Positions 18,121 to 27,415 are shown, counted from the stretch's first letter. The stretch is 64,000 nt of DNA from Tunicatimonas pelagia (GCF_030506325.1 NZ_CP120683.1:3038001-3102000), one strand, 5' to 3'. The notes: generated by a model from the sequence alone, not told the origin. Made by a program: numbers and translations.

Positions 18121-18303
18121 ATGGCAAAACTATCTTTATCCTACCATAATAAAATCATCGCTGGGGTTTGCGGCGGCCTGGCCGACCACTTTGGTTGGGA
18201 TGCCACAATGGTTCGAATCATTTTTGCGGTTGCCGCTATTGTAGGATTCGGGTCTCCGGGGCTGGTCTATTTGGTGCTTTGGCTAGTGATGAAGTATTCC
18301 TGA
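18121..18303 (+). CDS. PspC domain protein
   Basis: A 60-aa single PspC domain. It opens with a short basic stretch, then the signature KIIAGVCGGLADHFGWD and one hydrophobic segment (about 31-57) ending VYLVLWLVMKYS. PspC domains sit in the inner membrane and in other bacteria sense or relay envelope stress; small stand-alone copies are common in Bacteroidota and their role there is not settled. Confidence 0.9.
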   Translation: MAKLSLSYHNKIIAGVCGGLADHFGWDATMVRIIFAVAAIVGFGSPGLVYLVLWLVMKYS

Positions 18304-18348
18304 AAGATTTTGGGTATCTTTACATTTAGAAGTATTTAGTTATTTTCT

Positions 18349-18621
18349 ATGAATACCATAAAGATGTACGAAGCACTGCGACCGACTTTGGGTGAAGACA
18401 ATGCCAAAGTAGTAGTAGATGAAATTGCTAACATCCGAGAACTAGATTACGCTAAGTTGAAAGAAGTATTTGCTACTAAAGAAGATTTACATACTAGCAT
18501 TAATTCTTTAGAACGTCGTTTATCCGATAAGATTGATAAAATCTATTGGTTCATTCTGGGGCAGACCGCAATTCTGGTTGGGCTTATTCTCGCCATTCTT
18601 CGCTTGGTGGATTTAGTGTAG
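18349..18621 (+). CDS. Small coiled-coil membrane protein
   Basis: A 90-aa protein with a helical N-terminal half, a heptad-like segment (about 40-65, around LHTSINSLERRLSDKIDKI) and one C-terminal membrane helix (about 66-86). This resembles the DUF1640/CCDC90-type layout often seen beside mobile or phase-variable genes, but the match is loose. It probably forms a membrane-tethered oligomer. Function unknown. Confidence 0.6.
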   Translation: MNTIKMYEALRPTLGEDNAKVVVDEIANIRELDYAKLKEVFATKEDLHTSINSLERRLSDKIDKIYWFILGQTAILVGLILAILRLVDLV

Positions 18622-19020
18622 AATACACGTAAAGTTGCCAATCACATAAATTTAGCTATATCGTACAAATCTCCTTCTTTGGAAAAAAAGAACTAATAGC
18701 TATATTGATCCATACTTCGCTTATTACTACCCAGGGCTTTTTGGTGCAGTAAATAAAATCGCTAACGTCCCGTCCGGGGCATTCCATATCAGGTAAGTTT
18801 TACTTCGTAGGTCTACAAAGCAATGTAGATCATCTTCAGTAAGGCAAGTGCACATTTCTGCTTATTGTATTTCTCGAGCCATAGTATAGATTCTGTAGTC
18901 AATACTAATGGAGTAGTCGCGGTATGTTTGTACAAATGGCATATCAGTAATGGGTGATTCTCAGCTACCTCCCCTTGTGGGACATTTTGTGTAATCATTA
19001 ACCTATACAATACCTTAATT
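18622..19020. other. 399-bp intergenic region without a convincing gene
   Basis: No ORF here has plausible composition. The one possible minus-strand frame (18813-19010, 65 aa) has no recognisable domain. A short inverted repeat, TCTACA-N6-TGTAGA, lies at 18812-18829. The region may hold the promoter and leader of the cellulase gene that starts at 19021, but I could not find a good TTG/TAnnTTTG pair. Confidence 0.4.
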
Positions 19021-20346
19021 ATGAAGAACAGTTATCTCTTTTTTAATTCCAAAGCTACTAAAGTATGGTTTGTCCTATTAGGGCTAATCATCTCTTTTTC
19101 CGAAATCAGTGCTCAATCAGTCGTAGATCAGTATGGTCGCCTTCGGGTGCAGGGCAATCAGATCGTTGATAAAAACGGTGATCCCGTCAGCTTGGCGGGG
19201 AATAGTCTCTTCTGGAGCAATGCGGGCGACGTAGATGACTATTACAATAGCACCACCGTTAATCATTTAGCCGATGATTGGAACAGCTCTATCGTCCGGG
19301 CGGCGATGGGAGTAAAAGAAACGTGGGACGGGGGCACCGGATACATTGACAATCCTCAGCAGCAAGAAGCTAAAATTCGAAAAGTTATTGATGCAGCAAT
19401 CGCTAAAGGTATCTACGTAATTGTTGATTGGCACAGTCACGAGGCGGAAAGGTACCAATCAGAGGCCGTTAGCTTCTTCCGTAAGATGGCTCGACTGTAC
19501 GGTAACCGTCCCAATATCATCTATGAGATCTACAACGAGCCGATCAATCAGTCCTGGTCAGAAATTAAGTCTTACGCCCAAGCGGTCACCGCCGCCATTC
19601 GTTCGGAAGATCCAGATAATCTGATTATTGTGGGCACTCCGTTCTATTCTCAGCGAGTAGATGTTGCCTCCAACAGTCCTTTGCCTGATAATAATACTGC
19701 TTATACGCTACATTTTTACGCCGGAACGCATCGCCAAGAACTACGCGACAAAGCTACTCAAGCCATGAACAATGGGATTGCTCTATTCGTGACCGAGTGG
19801 GGCTCAGTGAGTGCTTCGGGAGATGGAGTAATAGCTGAAGCTGAAACCAGGCGGTGGATGGACTTTATGCGAGAAAATAAGCTTAGTCATGCTAACTGGA
19901 CTGTCGCCGATAAGGCAGAAACTTCATGCATTGTGCAGCCCGGCAAAGGCGTAAGTGGGTTAACCAGCAACCAGTTGACCCCTTCCGGGAGACTTGTCAA
20001 GGGCATTATTAAAGATTGGTCAGATAACTCCGGGGGTGGAGGAGAAAATAGTGTACCAACGGTGTCGTTTATTTCTCCCTCGGGAAACCTTACTTTGCGA
20101 GAAGGGTACGATCTTGATATTGATGTAAAAGCCACTGATACTGACGGAAGTATTACCAAGGTCGAACTCTATATCAACGATAGCTTTGTTCGGACTGAGA
20201 AGTGGAAACCCTACACTTGGGGACACAATGGTTCGCCCAACCCCGAAGAATTGAACGGTTTATCACCCGGTACTTACGTATTCAGAGCGGTGGCTACCGA
20301 CAACGACGGGGGTACTGGTGAGGCTTCGTTCACGCTTACTGTTTAG
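19021..20346 (+). CDS. GH5-type cellulase with Ig-like domain, ended early by an in-frame TAG
   Basis: A 441-aa secreted glycoside hydrolase. It has a signal peptide (about 1-32, ending ISAQS), then a GH5 subfamily-2-like endoglucanase domain (about 35-335). The acid/base Glu is in IYEIYNEP (E173) and the nucleophile Glu in FVTEWG (E259); WHSHEAE and HFYAG are also typical. After a GGGGEN linker, an Ig-like domain runs about 346-441. The TAG at 20344-20346 stops translation there, but the same frame continues to 21030 with a linker, a further domain and a T9SS tail. The shortened product keeps its catalytic site but would lose its secretion signal. Confidence 0.9.
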   Translation: MKNSYLFFNSKATKVWFVLLGLIISFSEISAQSVVDQYGRLRVQGNQIVDKNGDPVSLAGNSLFWSNAGDVDDYYNSTTVNHLADDWNSSIVRAAMGVKETWDGGTGYIDNPQQQEAKIRKVIDAAIAKGIYVIVDWHSHEAERYQSEAVSFFRKMARLYGNRPNIIYEIYNEPINQSWSEIKSYAQAVTAAIRSEDPDNLIIVGTPFYSQRVDVASNSPLPDNNTAYTLHFYAGTHRQELRDKATQAMNNGIALFVTEWGSVSASGDGVIAEAETRRWMDFMRENKLSHANWTVADKAETSCIVQPGKGVSGLTSNQLTPSGRLVKGIIKDWSDNSGGGGENSVPTVSFISPSGNLTLREGYDLDIDVKATDTDGSITKVELYINDSFVRTEKWKPYTWGHNGSPNPEELNGLSPGTYVFRAVATDNDGGTGEASFTLTV

Positions 20347-21030
20347 GAGAACGGCGGGGGTGGCGGAACAGCAACTTGTGATTTTGGCACTCCGTCGAGT
20401 AGTAGCTTGCCTTCGGTCGATAAAGTCTATAAAAACGTATACGTGCTGGGTTTGGGAGGGCCTGATCTCTCTAATATTGCTGAGTTGAGGATCAATTGGG
20501 CGAATGAGTCGTGGGGGAATGGTCTTTGGGAAATGGCATTTCAGACCAATAACGGTACACCGGCTTGGTGGACTGATCTTCGGGAAACTTCGTCTAATAC
20601 ATTTGCCTCAACTTCTCCATCGGTTACATTTATTAATTCTAACTTTCCCGGATTGAACGGTTCTTATTGGGTGACTTTAGATGATGGCAACTTCGTAATG
20701 GTTTCCAAAACCGATGACTTTGTAATCTACTTCAGCAACTCCAGCACTGCCCCACCTTGCGGAACTAATGCTCGCCGAGCTAGTGGAATAAAAGAGACCG
20801 TTTCGTCGCCTAATGATTTTGCTGAACCATTTGCAGTATATCCCAATCCCGCTACCGATTACCTAACGGTAGAAGGGGTAGAAACTGATGCCACCATCCG
20901 TATTCTCACAGTACTGGGGCAGGAAAAGGAGATCGTAAAAAGTCAGAATCGTATCGACGTAACCAGTTTCCAACCCGGAATGTATATTCTTGATATAAAC
21001 GGAAGAAAATCTAGCTTTATCAAAGAGTAG
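20347..21030 (+). pseudogene. 3' remnant of the cellulase gene: accessory domain plus T9SS type A sorting domain
   Basis: In frame with 19021-20346 and separated only by one TAG. The frame resumes with an ENGGGGG linker, then a roughly 115-residue beta-rich module with two Cys (CDFGTP at the start, STAPPCG at the end) that may bind carbohydrate. The C-terminal 70 residues are a type IX secretion sorting domain: VYPNPATDYL, then RILTVLG, then FQPGMYILDING. Without readthrough this part has no start signal of its own. Restoring one codon would give a roughly 669-aa secreted enzyme. Confidence 0.85.
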
Positions 21031-21052
21031 TTCTACTAAGTTACCTCCAGCT

Positions 21053-21091
21053 AAGAAGGGTTGCTGAACTTTACAGTAACCCTTCTTTTTT
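21053..21091 (+). terminator. Rho-independent terminator after the cellulase gene
   Basis: A 14-bp stem (AAGAAGGGTTGCTG at 21053-21066 with CAGTAACCCTTCTT at 21074-21087, one G-T pair), a 7-base loop, and a run of T to 21091. It lies 22 bp after the cellulase stop, showing the 3' remnant still ends at a proper transcription unit. Confidence 0.85.
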
Positions 21092-21145
21092 GACTGCCAT
21101 TGCAGAAAACTGCATACAGTGCAGTAAAGGATTGCTTCACACTGC

Positions 21146-21176
21146 TTTGATATTAAAATACCGATCGGTATCTTTG
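21146..21176 (+). promoter_or_regulatory. Bacteroidota-type promoter of the TetR gene
   Basis: TTTG at 21146-21149 and TATCTTTG at 21169-21176 are separated by 19 bases, matching the Bacteroidota -33/-7 pattern. Transcription would begin at about 21180-21183, which excludes a GTG start at 21176 and leaves the ATG at 21188 with a very short leader. Confidence 0.75.
21158..21171. promoter_or_regulatory. Probable TetR operator, 14-bp perfect palindrome
   Basis: ATACCGATCGGTAT is its own reverse complement and lies between the -33 and -7 elements, overlapping the latter. Binding of a TetR dimer here would block RNA polymerase, so autorepression is likely. The regulator is encoded immediately downstream. 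Confidence 0.75.
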
Positions 21177-21187
21177 TGATAAGTATT

Positions 21188-21778
21188 ATGAGAAATCCCG
21201 AAGCTACCCGCAAATTAATTATTGATAAATCGCTGGCTCTATTTAATACCCAGGGTTATCAAACAACATCACTGTCTGATATTACCGAGGCCACTGGAAT
21301 GACCAAAGGGGCAATCTATGCTAATTTTAGCAATAAAGAAGATGTAGCTTCCGCAGCGTTTGATCGCGCAGTAGAGATCGTTTTAGGTAGAGTACGAGAA
21401 TGTATCCGGGAGGCACCCACCGCCCCGCTAAAGCTTAGGGCAATACTGCAATATTATGAAAAATATGTTCTGAACCCGCCAATTCCGGGTGGTTGTCCAG
21501 TGTTAAACTCAGCAGTAGAGGCTGATGACAATAATCCTTTGCTGCGTACTAAGGTCGTCCGTCTGATAACCAAGATTAAAGATTCTCTCCGGCAGATTGT
21601 ACACCGAGGGATTTTAGAGAAGCAGTTGCACGAAGATTTGGATGCGGACGCCTTCATAATGCTCTACTACGGGGCTATTGAGGGGGCAATTATGGTATCA
21701 AGGGTAGAAGGCGATCGGGATTCATTTGTTGATATGAGCCGATTTTTGACCCAGCTTATTGACCAATATTCGCTATAA
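21188..21778 (+). CDS. TetR/AcrR family transcriptional regulator
   Basis: A 196-aa regulator. The N-terminal helix-turn-helix runs over about residues 8-50, with ALFNTQGYQTTSLSDITEATGM... in the recognition region and TKGAIYANFSNKEDV closing it. The C-terminal ligand domain resembles the TetR_C group seen in AcrR/NemR-like proteins (PPIPGGCPVLNSAVEAD). The start at 21188 was chosen from the promoter position. A palindromic operator overlaps its own promoter and a degenerate copy sits before the downstream hydrolase gene, which starts 30 bp later and is the probable co-regulated target. Confidence 0.92.
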   Translation: MRNPEATRKLIIDKSLALFNTQGYQTTSLSDITEATGMTKGAIYANFSNKEDVASAAFDRAVEIVLGRVRECIREAPTAPLKLRAILQYYEKYVLNPPIPGGCPVLNSAVEADDNNPLLRTKVVRLITKIKDSLRQIVHRGILEKQLHEDLDADAFIMLYYGAIEGAIMVSRVEGDRDSFVDMSRFLTQLIDQYSL

Positions 21779-21789
21779 TTATTTATTAG

Positions 21790-21803
21790 AAACCAATCGG
21801 TAT
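21790..21803. promoter_or_regulatory. Second, degenerate TetR operator upstream of the hydrolase gene
   Basis: AAACCAATCGGTAT matches the palindrome at 21158-21171 at 12 of 14 positions, with the right half intact. It lies between the TetR stop codon and the hydrolase ATG at 21808. It may give separate control of the hydrolase gene. Confidence 0.45.
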
Positions 21804-21807
21804 TTAT

Positions 21808-22737
21808 ATGAAACCTGCTGTCGTGATTCAAGGTGATGGAAAGAATATTAGCCGTCCGGCATCGCATCCCCGTAAATCTAACTGGAAGCTCACCTTCTTG
21901 AAAAAGAGTTTACCGATACTCCAGCATATTGCTCCCGGTAAAGTAGCCAAAATTATTTGGCAATATTTTGTTCGTCCGGGAAAGGCACGTTTTTCTGATG
22001 CACAGTCAGCCTTGGTAGAAAAAGCTGAGGTAGCAACAATGACGTATCATGGTCATGAGATTGTTACCTACCGATGGGGTGAGTCAGGACCCAAAGTACT
22101 GCTTTGTCACGGTTGGAGATCTAAAGCCGCTGATTTCCGCCGAATGATTGAAGCGTTAGTAAAGCAGGGCTACGTGGTAGAAGGTATCGATATGAAAGCC
22201 CACGGTAATTCGGAGGGTGAAGCCACCGCGTTACCTGAGTTTATCGAGATCTTTAAAGAGCACTACGTTAAAAATGCGCCTTACCACACCGTAATTGGTT
22301 ACTCTTTGGGTGGTATAACCGCAGGTATGGTAATGACGGAAATCACTCCCAATTTACACCCTGAACATCTAGTACTTATGGCATTCCCACCCTACGTTCG
22401 CTATTTTTTCCGCGATATTGTTGAACAGGCTGGGTGTAACGAACAGGTTTATGAGCGGTTTTGTGGCTTCGTGGAGAAATATTATCACCAGACAGTAGAC
22501 TATTACGATTTGCGAAAGAATCTGGCTCAGGTCACGGAGAGCAATATTTACCTGATTTACGATGAGGACGACCAAACTGTGCCGATCGCTAAAGGGGAAG
22601 AGCTATGGTCAGCTGTGCCCAACGCCACTTTTGTGCGAACCCAAAAAATGGGACACTATCAGATTATTGCTAACAGAAAGGTGATTGACTACATCGTCCA
22701 AACGATCAATCAGCCGGAGAAGGTTGCGGAAAGCTAA
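21808..22737 (+). CDS. Alpha/beta hydrolase
   Basis: A 309-aa soluble alpha/beta-hydrolase. The oxyanion segment is LLCHGWRSKA (about 92-101). The nucleophile elbow is GYSLGG (about 163-168), giving Ser165. Asp in DEDDQTVP and His in MGHYQI near the C-terminus complete a plausible triad. The first 65 residues are basic and may include a helical extension. The substrate is unknown. It is probably under the TetR protein encoded upstream. Its last 4 bases overlap the convergent dxs gene. Confidence 0.88.
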   Translation: MKPAVVIQGDGKNISRPASHPRKSNWKLTFLKKSLPILQHIAPGKVAKIIWQYFVRPGKARFSDAQSALVEKAEVATMTYHGHEIVTYRWGESGPKVLLCHGWRSKAADFRRMIEALVKQGYVVEGIDMKAHGNSEGEATALPEFIEIFKEHYVKNAPYHTVIGYSLGGITAGMVMTEITPNLHPEHLVLMAFPPYVRYFFRDIVEQAGCNEQVYERFCGFVEKYYHQTVDYYDLRKNLAQVTESNIYLIYDEDDQTVPIAKGEELWSAVPNATFVRTQKMGHYQIIANRKVIDYIVQTINQPEKVAES

Positions 22738-24644
22738 GCGATTACCCCCAATAATGATCGAACTTCTTGAGCGATACTAGCTGGGTCATAACCACATTCG
22801 GTATGCAGTTGAATCTGTTCACCATGCTCAACAATCTGGTCAGGAATACCTAACCGTTTCACTGAGGCAGTGTAGCCATGATCGACCATAAATTCTAAAA
22901 CAGCACTACCAACTCCCCCCATTAGGCAGCCATCTTCCACCGTGATTACTCGAGTGAAGCGAGAAAATACTTCGTGAAGCAGAGCTTCGTCCAATGGTTT
23001 TACAAAGCGGAGATCATAGTGGGCTGGATGTACGCCTTCTTGAGCCAAAGCTTCACAAGCTTCTACTGCATAATTTCCGACGTGCCCGATAGTTAGTATC
23101 GCTACTTCTTCACCATCCTGTACACATCGTCCGGTGCCTACCGGAATTTCTTCTATTGGAGTACGCCAATTCGGCATCACTCCCTGTCCTCGGGGGTAAC
23201 GAATTGAAAAAGCTCCTTCTTTGTATTGGGTAGCCGTATACATCAGATTGCGTAACTCAGCTTCATTCATTGGGGCGGAGACCACAATGTTGGGTAGGCA
23301 ACGCATATACGCCAGATCGTACGCTCCGTGGTGGGTGGGACCGTCGGCTCCGGCGATTCCAGCTCGATCGAGGCAGAAAATTACCGGAAGTTTTTGGATA
23401 CAGACATCGTGCACTACTTGATCGTAGGCTCGCTGCATGAAAGTGCTATAAATATTGCAGAACGGAATCAACCCCTGTGTAGCTAGCCCAGCCGAGAAAG
23501 TAACTGCATGTTGCTCGGCGATTCCCACATCAAATGCCCGGTCGGGCATTTCTTTCATCATAATATTCATTGAGGAACCCGAAGGCATAGCCGGAGTGAT
23601 ACCGACAATCTTCTCATTCTCCTTGGCTAATTCTACGATAGTTTCGCCAAATACGTGCTGGTACTTAGGAGGCTGAGGAGTATCGTGTACTTTCTTACGA
23701 ATCTCTCCGGTTACTTTATCAAATTTACCCGGAGCATGCCACTTGGTTTGGTCTTTCTCGGCTTGCAAGTAGCCTTTGCCTTTTACCGTGACGCAGTGCA
23801 GAATTTTTGGCCCGGGAATCTTCTTCAAGTCCTCCATCACGCTGACCAGATGGTTCACATCGTGCCCATCTACCGGACCGAAGTAGCGTAGGTTAAGCGA
23901 CTCAAATAGATTACTTTGTTTCAGTAAAAATGATTTGATGCTACTTTCTACCTTAGAAGCAATTTCTTGGGGATTCGTACCAAACTTACTTACTTTACCT
24001 AGTAACCTCCACACATCATCACGAACCTTGTTGTACGTCTGAGAGGTGGTAATATCCGTCAGATAATCCTTCAGTGCCCCCACATTAGGATCAATAGACA
24101 TGCAGTTATCGTTCAGAACAATCAGCAGATTGGTATCTGAAACTCCGGCGTGGTTCATTGCCTCAAAGGCCATTCCCCCGGTCATAGCTCCATCACCAAT
24201 CACGGCAATATGCTGCCGCTTTTTATCTCCTTGGTACTTAGAGGCTACTGCCATGCCTAATGCGGCGGAAATGGAAGTAGACGAGTGCCCTACCCCAAAA
24301 GTATCGTACTCGCTTTCACTACGCTTCGGAAAGCCCGAAAGGCCATTATACAATCGGTTGGTATGGAAATTATCTCGCCGCCCGGTCAGAATCTTATGAC
24401 CGTAAGCTTGATGTCCCACATCCCAGACGAGTTGATCGTAGGGGGTATTAAAAGCCGAATGAAGGGCTACTGTAAGCTCAATAACTCCTAAACTGGCTCC
24501 GAAGTGCCCTCCGTAAACAGATACATTATCAACAATAAACTGCCGTAGCTCGGTGGCGAGTTGCACCCGTTGTTCGGCGGTTAAATGTTTAAGATCAGTG
24601 GGGCTATTAACAGTAGATAACAATTTGCCGGGTTTAATCAGCAT
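22734..24644 (-). CDS. dxs: 1-deoxy-D-xylulose-5-phosphate synthase
   Basis: A 636-aa thiamine-diphosphate enzyme that condenses pyruvate and glyceraldehyde 3-phosphate, the first step of the MEP isoprenoid pathway. Visible landmarks are VWDVGHQAYGHKILTGR, the ThDP motif GDGAMTGGMAFEA...N (GDG-N type), the DRAGIAGADGPTHHG segment and the transketolase-like C-terminal domain. Length is normal. It stands alone on the minus strand with no other MEP gene in the window. Confidence 0.98.
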   Translation of the reverse strand: MLIKPGKLLSTVNSPTDLKHLTAEQRVQLATELRQFIVDNVSVYGGHFGASLGVIELTVALHSAFNTPYDQLVWDVGHQAYGHKILTGRRDNFHTNRLYNGLSGFPKRSESEYDTFGVGHSSTSISAALGMAVASKYQGDKKRQHIAVIGDGAMTGGMAFEAMNHAGVSDTNLLIVLNDNCMSIDPNVGALKDYLTDITTSQTYNKVRDDVWRLLGKVSKFGTNPQEIASKVESSIKSFLLKQSNLFESLNLRYFGPVDGHDVNHLVSVMEDLKKIPGPKILHCVTVKGKGYLQAEKDQTKWHAPGKFDKVTGEIRKKVHDTPQPPKYQHVFGETIVELAKENEKIVGITPAMPSGSSMNIMMKEMPDRAFDVGIAEQHAVTFSAGLATQGLIPFCNIYSTFMQRAYDQVVHDVCIQKLPVIFCLDRAGIAGADGPTHHGAYDLAYMRCLPNIVVSAPMNEAELRNLMYTATQYKEGAFSIRYPRGQGVMPNWRTPIEEIPVGTGRCVQDGEEVAILTIGHVGNYAVEACEALAQEGVHPAHYDLRFVKPLDEALLHEVFSRFTRVITVEDGCLMGGVGSAVLEFMVDHGYTASVKRLGIPDQIVEHGEQIQLHTECGYDPASIAQEVRSLLGVIA

Positions 24645-24859
24645 AGTGAGTGGTTTAATGATGTGGTAAGAAAACTACCATTCAGTTCAATTGTTTATTC
24701 GGTTGGGTTGGCTGTAACTAATTGTACGAAAATGCAAAAGAACAGTTTTTTCACCAAACGGACAGCGAATTAGCCCGATTATATTATAAATTTGTGTTGG
24801 TCAACTCATAACTGGCCAGCTTTAATTTGATTTGCCTGACCAACTAAAGTAGCTCTGTT

Positions 24860-25612
24860 GTGAGTTTTGAAATTAAACTACCCTTATTCGAAGGCCCTTT
24901 TGATCTACTACTGTTCTTTATTGAGCGCGATGAGCTAGATATTCATGATATTCCGATCTCTACAATTACCAACGACTTTTTGAGCTATCTGCATGAGCTA
25001 GATCAAATGAACATTGAGGTAGCCAGCGAGTTTATACTGGTAGCAGCTACGCTGATGCGGATTAAAGCTAAAGTTCTGCTCCCTCGTCCGGTGCTGAACG
25101 AGGAAGGTGAAGAAATAGATCCGCGCGATGAGCTAGTTAAACATTTGCTAGAATACAAAAAGTACAAATCAGTGGTGCAGGAGTTAGCAGCGATGGAGGA
25201 GGAGCGTATGCAGCAGTACGAGCGAGGGAATGTGATGCAGGAGTTGCGGGCATTGGCGCAGGAGCAGCAGGTAGAAACCGAACTACAGCACGTAGATTTA
25301 TATAAACTACTGAAAGTTTATGAGAAGGTGTGGGTTCGATTTACCGAAGAAAAAAAGGATAACTCGCACCGTGTAGTGCAGTATCCGTACACCGTAGAAG
25401 GGCAAAAGGGATTTATCCGACAGTTGTTAAGTAAGCAGCCTCGTGATGTCTCCTTTGTAACGATTATTGAACATAACCCGAATAAAATTGCGGTAATTTT
25501 TAACTTTTTAGCCATTTTAGAACTATTACAAATCAGTGAAATAACCATTAAGATTGGCGAAGGCTACAACAATTTTTGGGTATACCGAACGGAAGATGCG
25601 GAGCAGGCATGA
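24860..25612 (+). CDS. scpA: Segregation and condensation protein A
   Basis: A 250-aa kleisin subunit of the SMC-ScpA-ScpB condensin. The N-terminal signature FEGPFDLLLFFIERDELDI is followed by the SEFILVAATLMRIKAKVLLP helix that binds the SMC neck; the C-terminal winged helix is at about 175-245. It starts with GTG. The stop codon overlaps the next gene's ATG (ATGA at 25609-25612), so the two are translationally coupled, although the downstream flippase-like protein has no known link with condensin. Confidence 0.95.
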   Translation: MSFEIKLPLFEGPFDLLLFFIERDELDIHDIPISTITNDFLSYLHELDQMNIEVASEFILVAATLMRIKAKVLLPRPVLNEEGEEIDPRDELVKHLLEYKKYKSVVQELAAMEEERMQQYERGNVMQELRALAQEQQVETELQHVDLYKLLKVYEKVWVRFTEEKKDNSHRVVQYPYTVEGQKGFIRQLLSKQPRDVSFVTIIEHNPNKIAVIFNFLAILELLQISEITIKIGEGYNNFWVYRTEDAEQA

Positions 25613-26697
25613 ATATTAATTCCAAAGAAATTTTTAAAACGCTTAATCCAAATAGAATCTGGGTTCCGGTACTGATTGGAGTCGGGATTGTAGCGTATCT
25701 ATTCATCAGTGATCCTGATTTTTCGGCGGATAAGCTCAGCTTAATCTTTGATGCGGAGCTGTGGCCACTGTTTCTGGCTCTCTTAGTTATTCTTATCCGG
25801 GACACCGGCTACGTGTACCGGATTAAAGTGCTAACCAATCATGATCTTACCTGGGAGAGCAGCATCTACGTAATCATTCTTTGGGAATTTGCATCAGCCG
25901 TTACTCCTTCGGTGGTTGGCGGAACCACCATTGTGGTGTTTGTGCTCATGAAGGAGGGAATTAAGTTTGGGCGAGCCTTAGCTTACGTGATGCTGACGGC
26001 CATTCTGGATAACCTGTTCTTTTTAGTAATGTCGCCCTTGGCATTGCTGTATTCCAAACAGGAGTTGTTTCCCGATTCGGAAGATATGCAAGTGCAGCTA
26101 GGCAATAGCTTGCAGGTGCTCTTTCTACTAAGCTATAGCCTTATTGCGGTGTACACATCCATTATGGCTTATGCTTTGCTAATTCGTCCGCGAGGGTTTA
26201 AGTGGTTTTTGCTTAGGATTGGAAACCTTCCGTTTATCCGGCGGTGGAAGCACCATCTTAATAATCACGGTGATGAGGTGATTTTAGCTTCAAAACAACT
26301 ACGCGGTAAACGCGGACGATACTGGATTTCTGTTTTGCTCTTCACTTTCCTCATTTGGATAGCCCGCTACGCAGTGCTGAATTGTTTAGTAACTGCTTTT
26401 GCGGAAGTAAGCTGGAGCGAACATCTGCTAATCTTTTGTCGCCACCTAATGATGTGGATTGTAATGCTGGTTTCTCCCACCCCTGGCAGTAGCGGTACCG
26501 CCGAGTTTTTCTTCAATCAGTTTTTCTACGAATTTTTGGGTGATTACACCATTGTCACCAACATTTTGTGGCGAATGCTCACCTATTATCCTTATTTGTT
26601 GCTGGGAGCAATTTTCCTACCTAGGTGGATAAAAAGAGTCTTTTTTAAGAAGAAAGAGGAAGAGAAGAAAGCACCTACCGTAGAAATACTGAAGTAG
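25609..26697 (+). CDS. Lysylphosphatidylglycerol synthase TM-domain (flippase-like) protein
   Basis: A 362-aa integral membrane protein with about eight helices. It matches the AglD/MprF transmembrane family, with the EFASAVTPSVVGG segment (about 87-99), which in this family forms a conserved P-G motif, and SPTPGSSGTAEFFF near residue 295. Some relatives flip lipids; others are of unknown role. The aminoacyl-transferase domain of true MprF is absent. The start at 25609 overlaps scpA's stop. The C-terminus is highly charged (KKKEEEKK). Confidence 0.85.
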   Translation: MNINSKEIFKTLNPNRIWVPVLIGVGIVAYLFISDPDFSADKLSLIFDAELWPLFLALLVILIRDTGYVYRIKVLTNHDLTWESSIYVIILWEFASAVTPSVVGGTTIVVFVLMKEGIKFGRALAYVMLTAILDNLFFLVMSPLALLYSKQELFPDSEDMQVQLGNSLQVLFLLSYSLIAVYTSIMAYALLIRPRGFKWFLLRIGNLPFIRRWKHHLNNHGDEVILASKQLRGKRGRYWISVLLFTFLIWIARYAVLNCLVTAFAEVSWSEHLLIFCRHLMMWIVMLVSPTPGSSGTAEFFFNQFFYEFLGDYTIVTNILWRMLTYYPYLLLGAIFLPRWIKRVFFKKKEEEKKAPTVEILK

Positions 26698-26730
26698 GTT
26701 ACGAGAGTAGGTAGGGTATCTCTTTAATAA

Positions 26731-26780
26731 AACAGCCGAAGTCTCTTGCTCAGTGGCAAAAGACTTCGGTTGTTTTCGTT
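26731..26780 (+). terminator. Strong, probably bidirectional terminator
   Basis: AACAGCCGAAGTCT (26731-26744) pairs with AGACTTCGGTTGTT (26761-26774), and the loop contains a second small stem (TTGC/GCAA). T-rich sequence follows on the plus strand and A-rich sequence precedes it, so it can serve both the flippase-like gene and the convergent ndk gene. Confidence 0.8.
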
Positions 26781-26855
26781 TTCTAGTGTGCGTTTTCAAT
26801 GCGTTGACTATAATCCGCCCGGTTAAAAATACACCTCGGCAAAAGTTTGTAGGTG

Positions 26856-27275
26856 TTAAGACCGTTCAGTCTCAGCGAAGAAAAAGCTACCTTCTTGCTG
26901 CGCCGTTTCATCGGCATCGGAGCCGTGTACCGCATTGGCTTCAATTGACTTGGCGTAGAGTTTACGGATGGTACCTTCTTCCGCATCAGCCGGGTTGGTA
27001 GCTCCAATCAACTTACGGAAATCGGCTACCGCATTATCTTTTTCCAGAATTAATGCTACAATCGGCCCCGACGACATGTAGTCGGTCAGGTCGTTGTAAA
27101 ACGGACGCTCTTTATGCACTTCGTAGAATTTTCCAGCGGTTGCTTTGCTAAGCTGCGTCTTTTTCATCGCCACAATGCGAAAGCCTGCTTCCTCCATCAT
27201 TTTCAGAATTGCGCCAATATTGCCTTCCGCTACCGCATCAGGTTTAATCATAGAAAAGGTTCGGTTTCCTGCCAT
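26856..27275 (-). CDS. ndk: Nucleoside diphosphate kinase
   Basis: A 139-aa enzyme that equalises NTP pools by phosphate transfer through an active-site His. SMIKPDAV at the N-terminus is the signature; the catalytic region in most Ndk proteins is NxxHGSDS, here NAVHGSDA, giving His near residue 116. The length is normal. It is monocistronic, with a terminator shared with the convergent upstream gene. Confidence 0.97.
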   Translation of the reverse strand: MAGNRTFSMIKPDAVAEGNIGAILKMMEEAGFRIVAMKKTQLSKATAGKFYEVHKERPFYNDLTDYMSSGPIVALILEKDNAVADFRKLIGATNPADAEEGTIRKLYAKSIEANAVHGSDADETAQQEGSFFFAETERS

Positions 27276-27415
27276 GTTTCTTAATTTATACTAACTTACA
27301 AATTGTGAATAGTTATCAGTGATCTGTATTCTGACTATCCATTGAAATCAACTTTATCTTGGCACAAAGCTAAGAGTTTATCTGCATCTTCCCGAATTTT
27401 TCCTAAAATTGATCT

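Noticed and set aside
18813-19010. 65-aa minus-strand frame in the 18.6-19.0 kb gap
   Set aside because: No domain, no promoter found, composition not gene-like; left as an unannotated gap.
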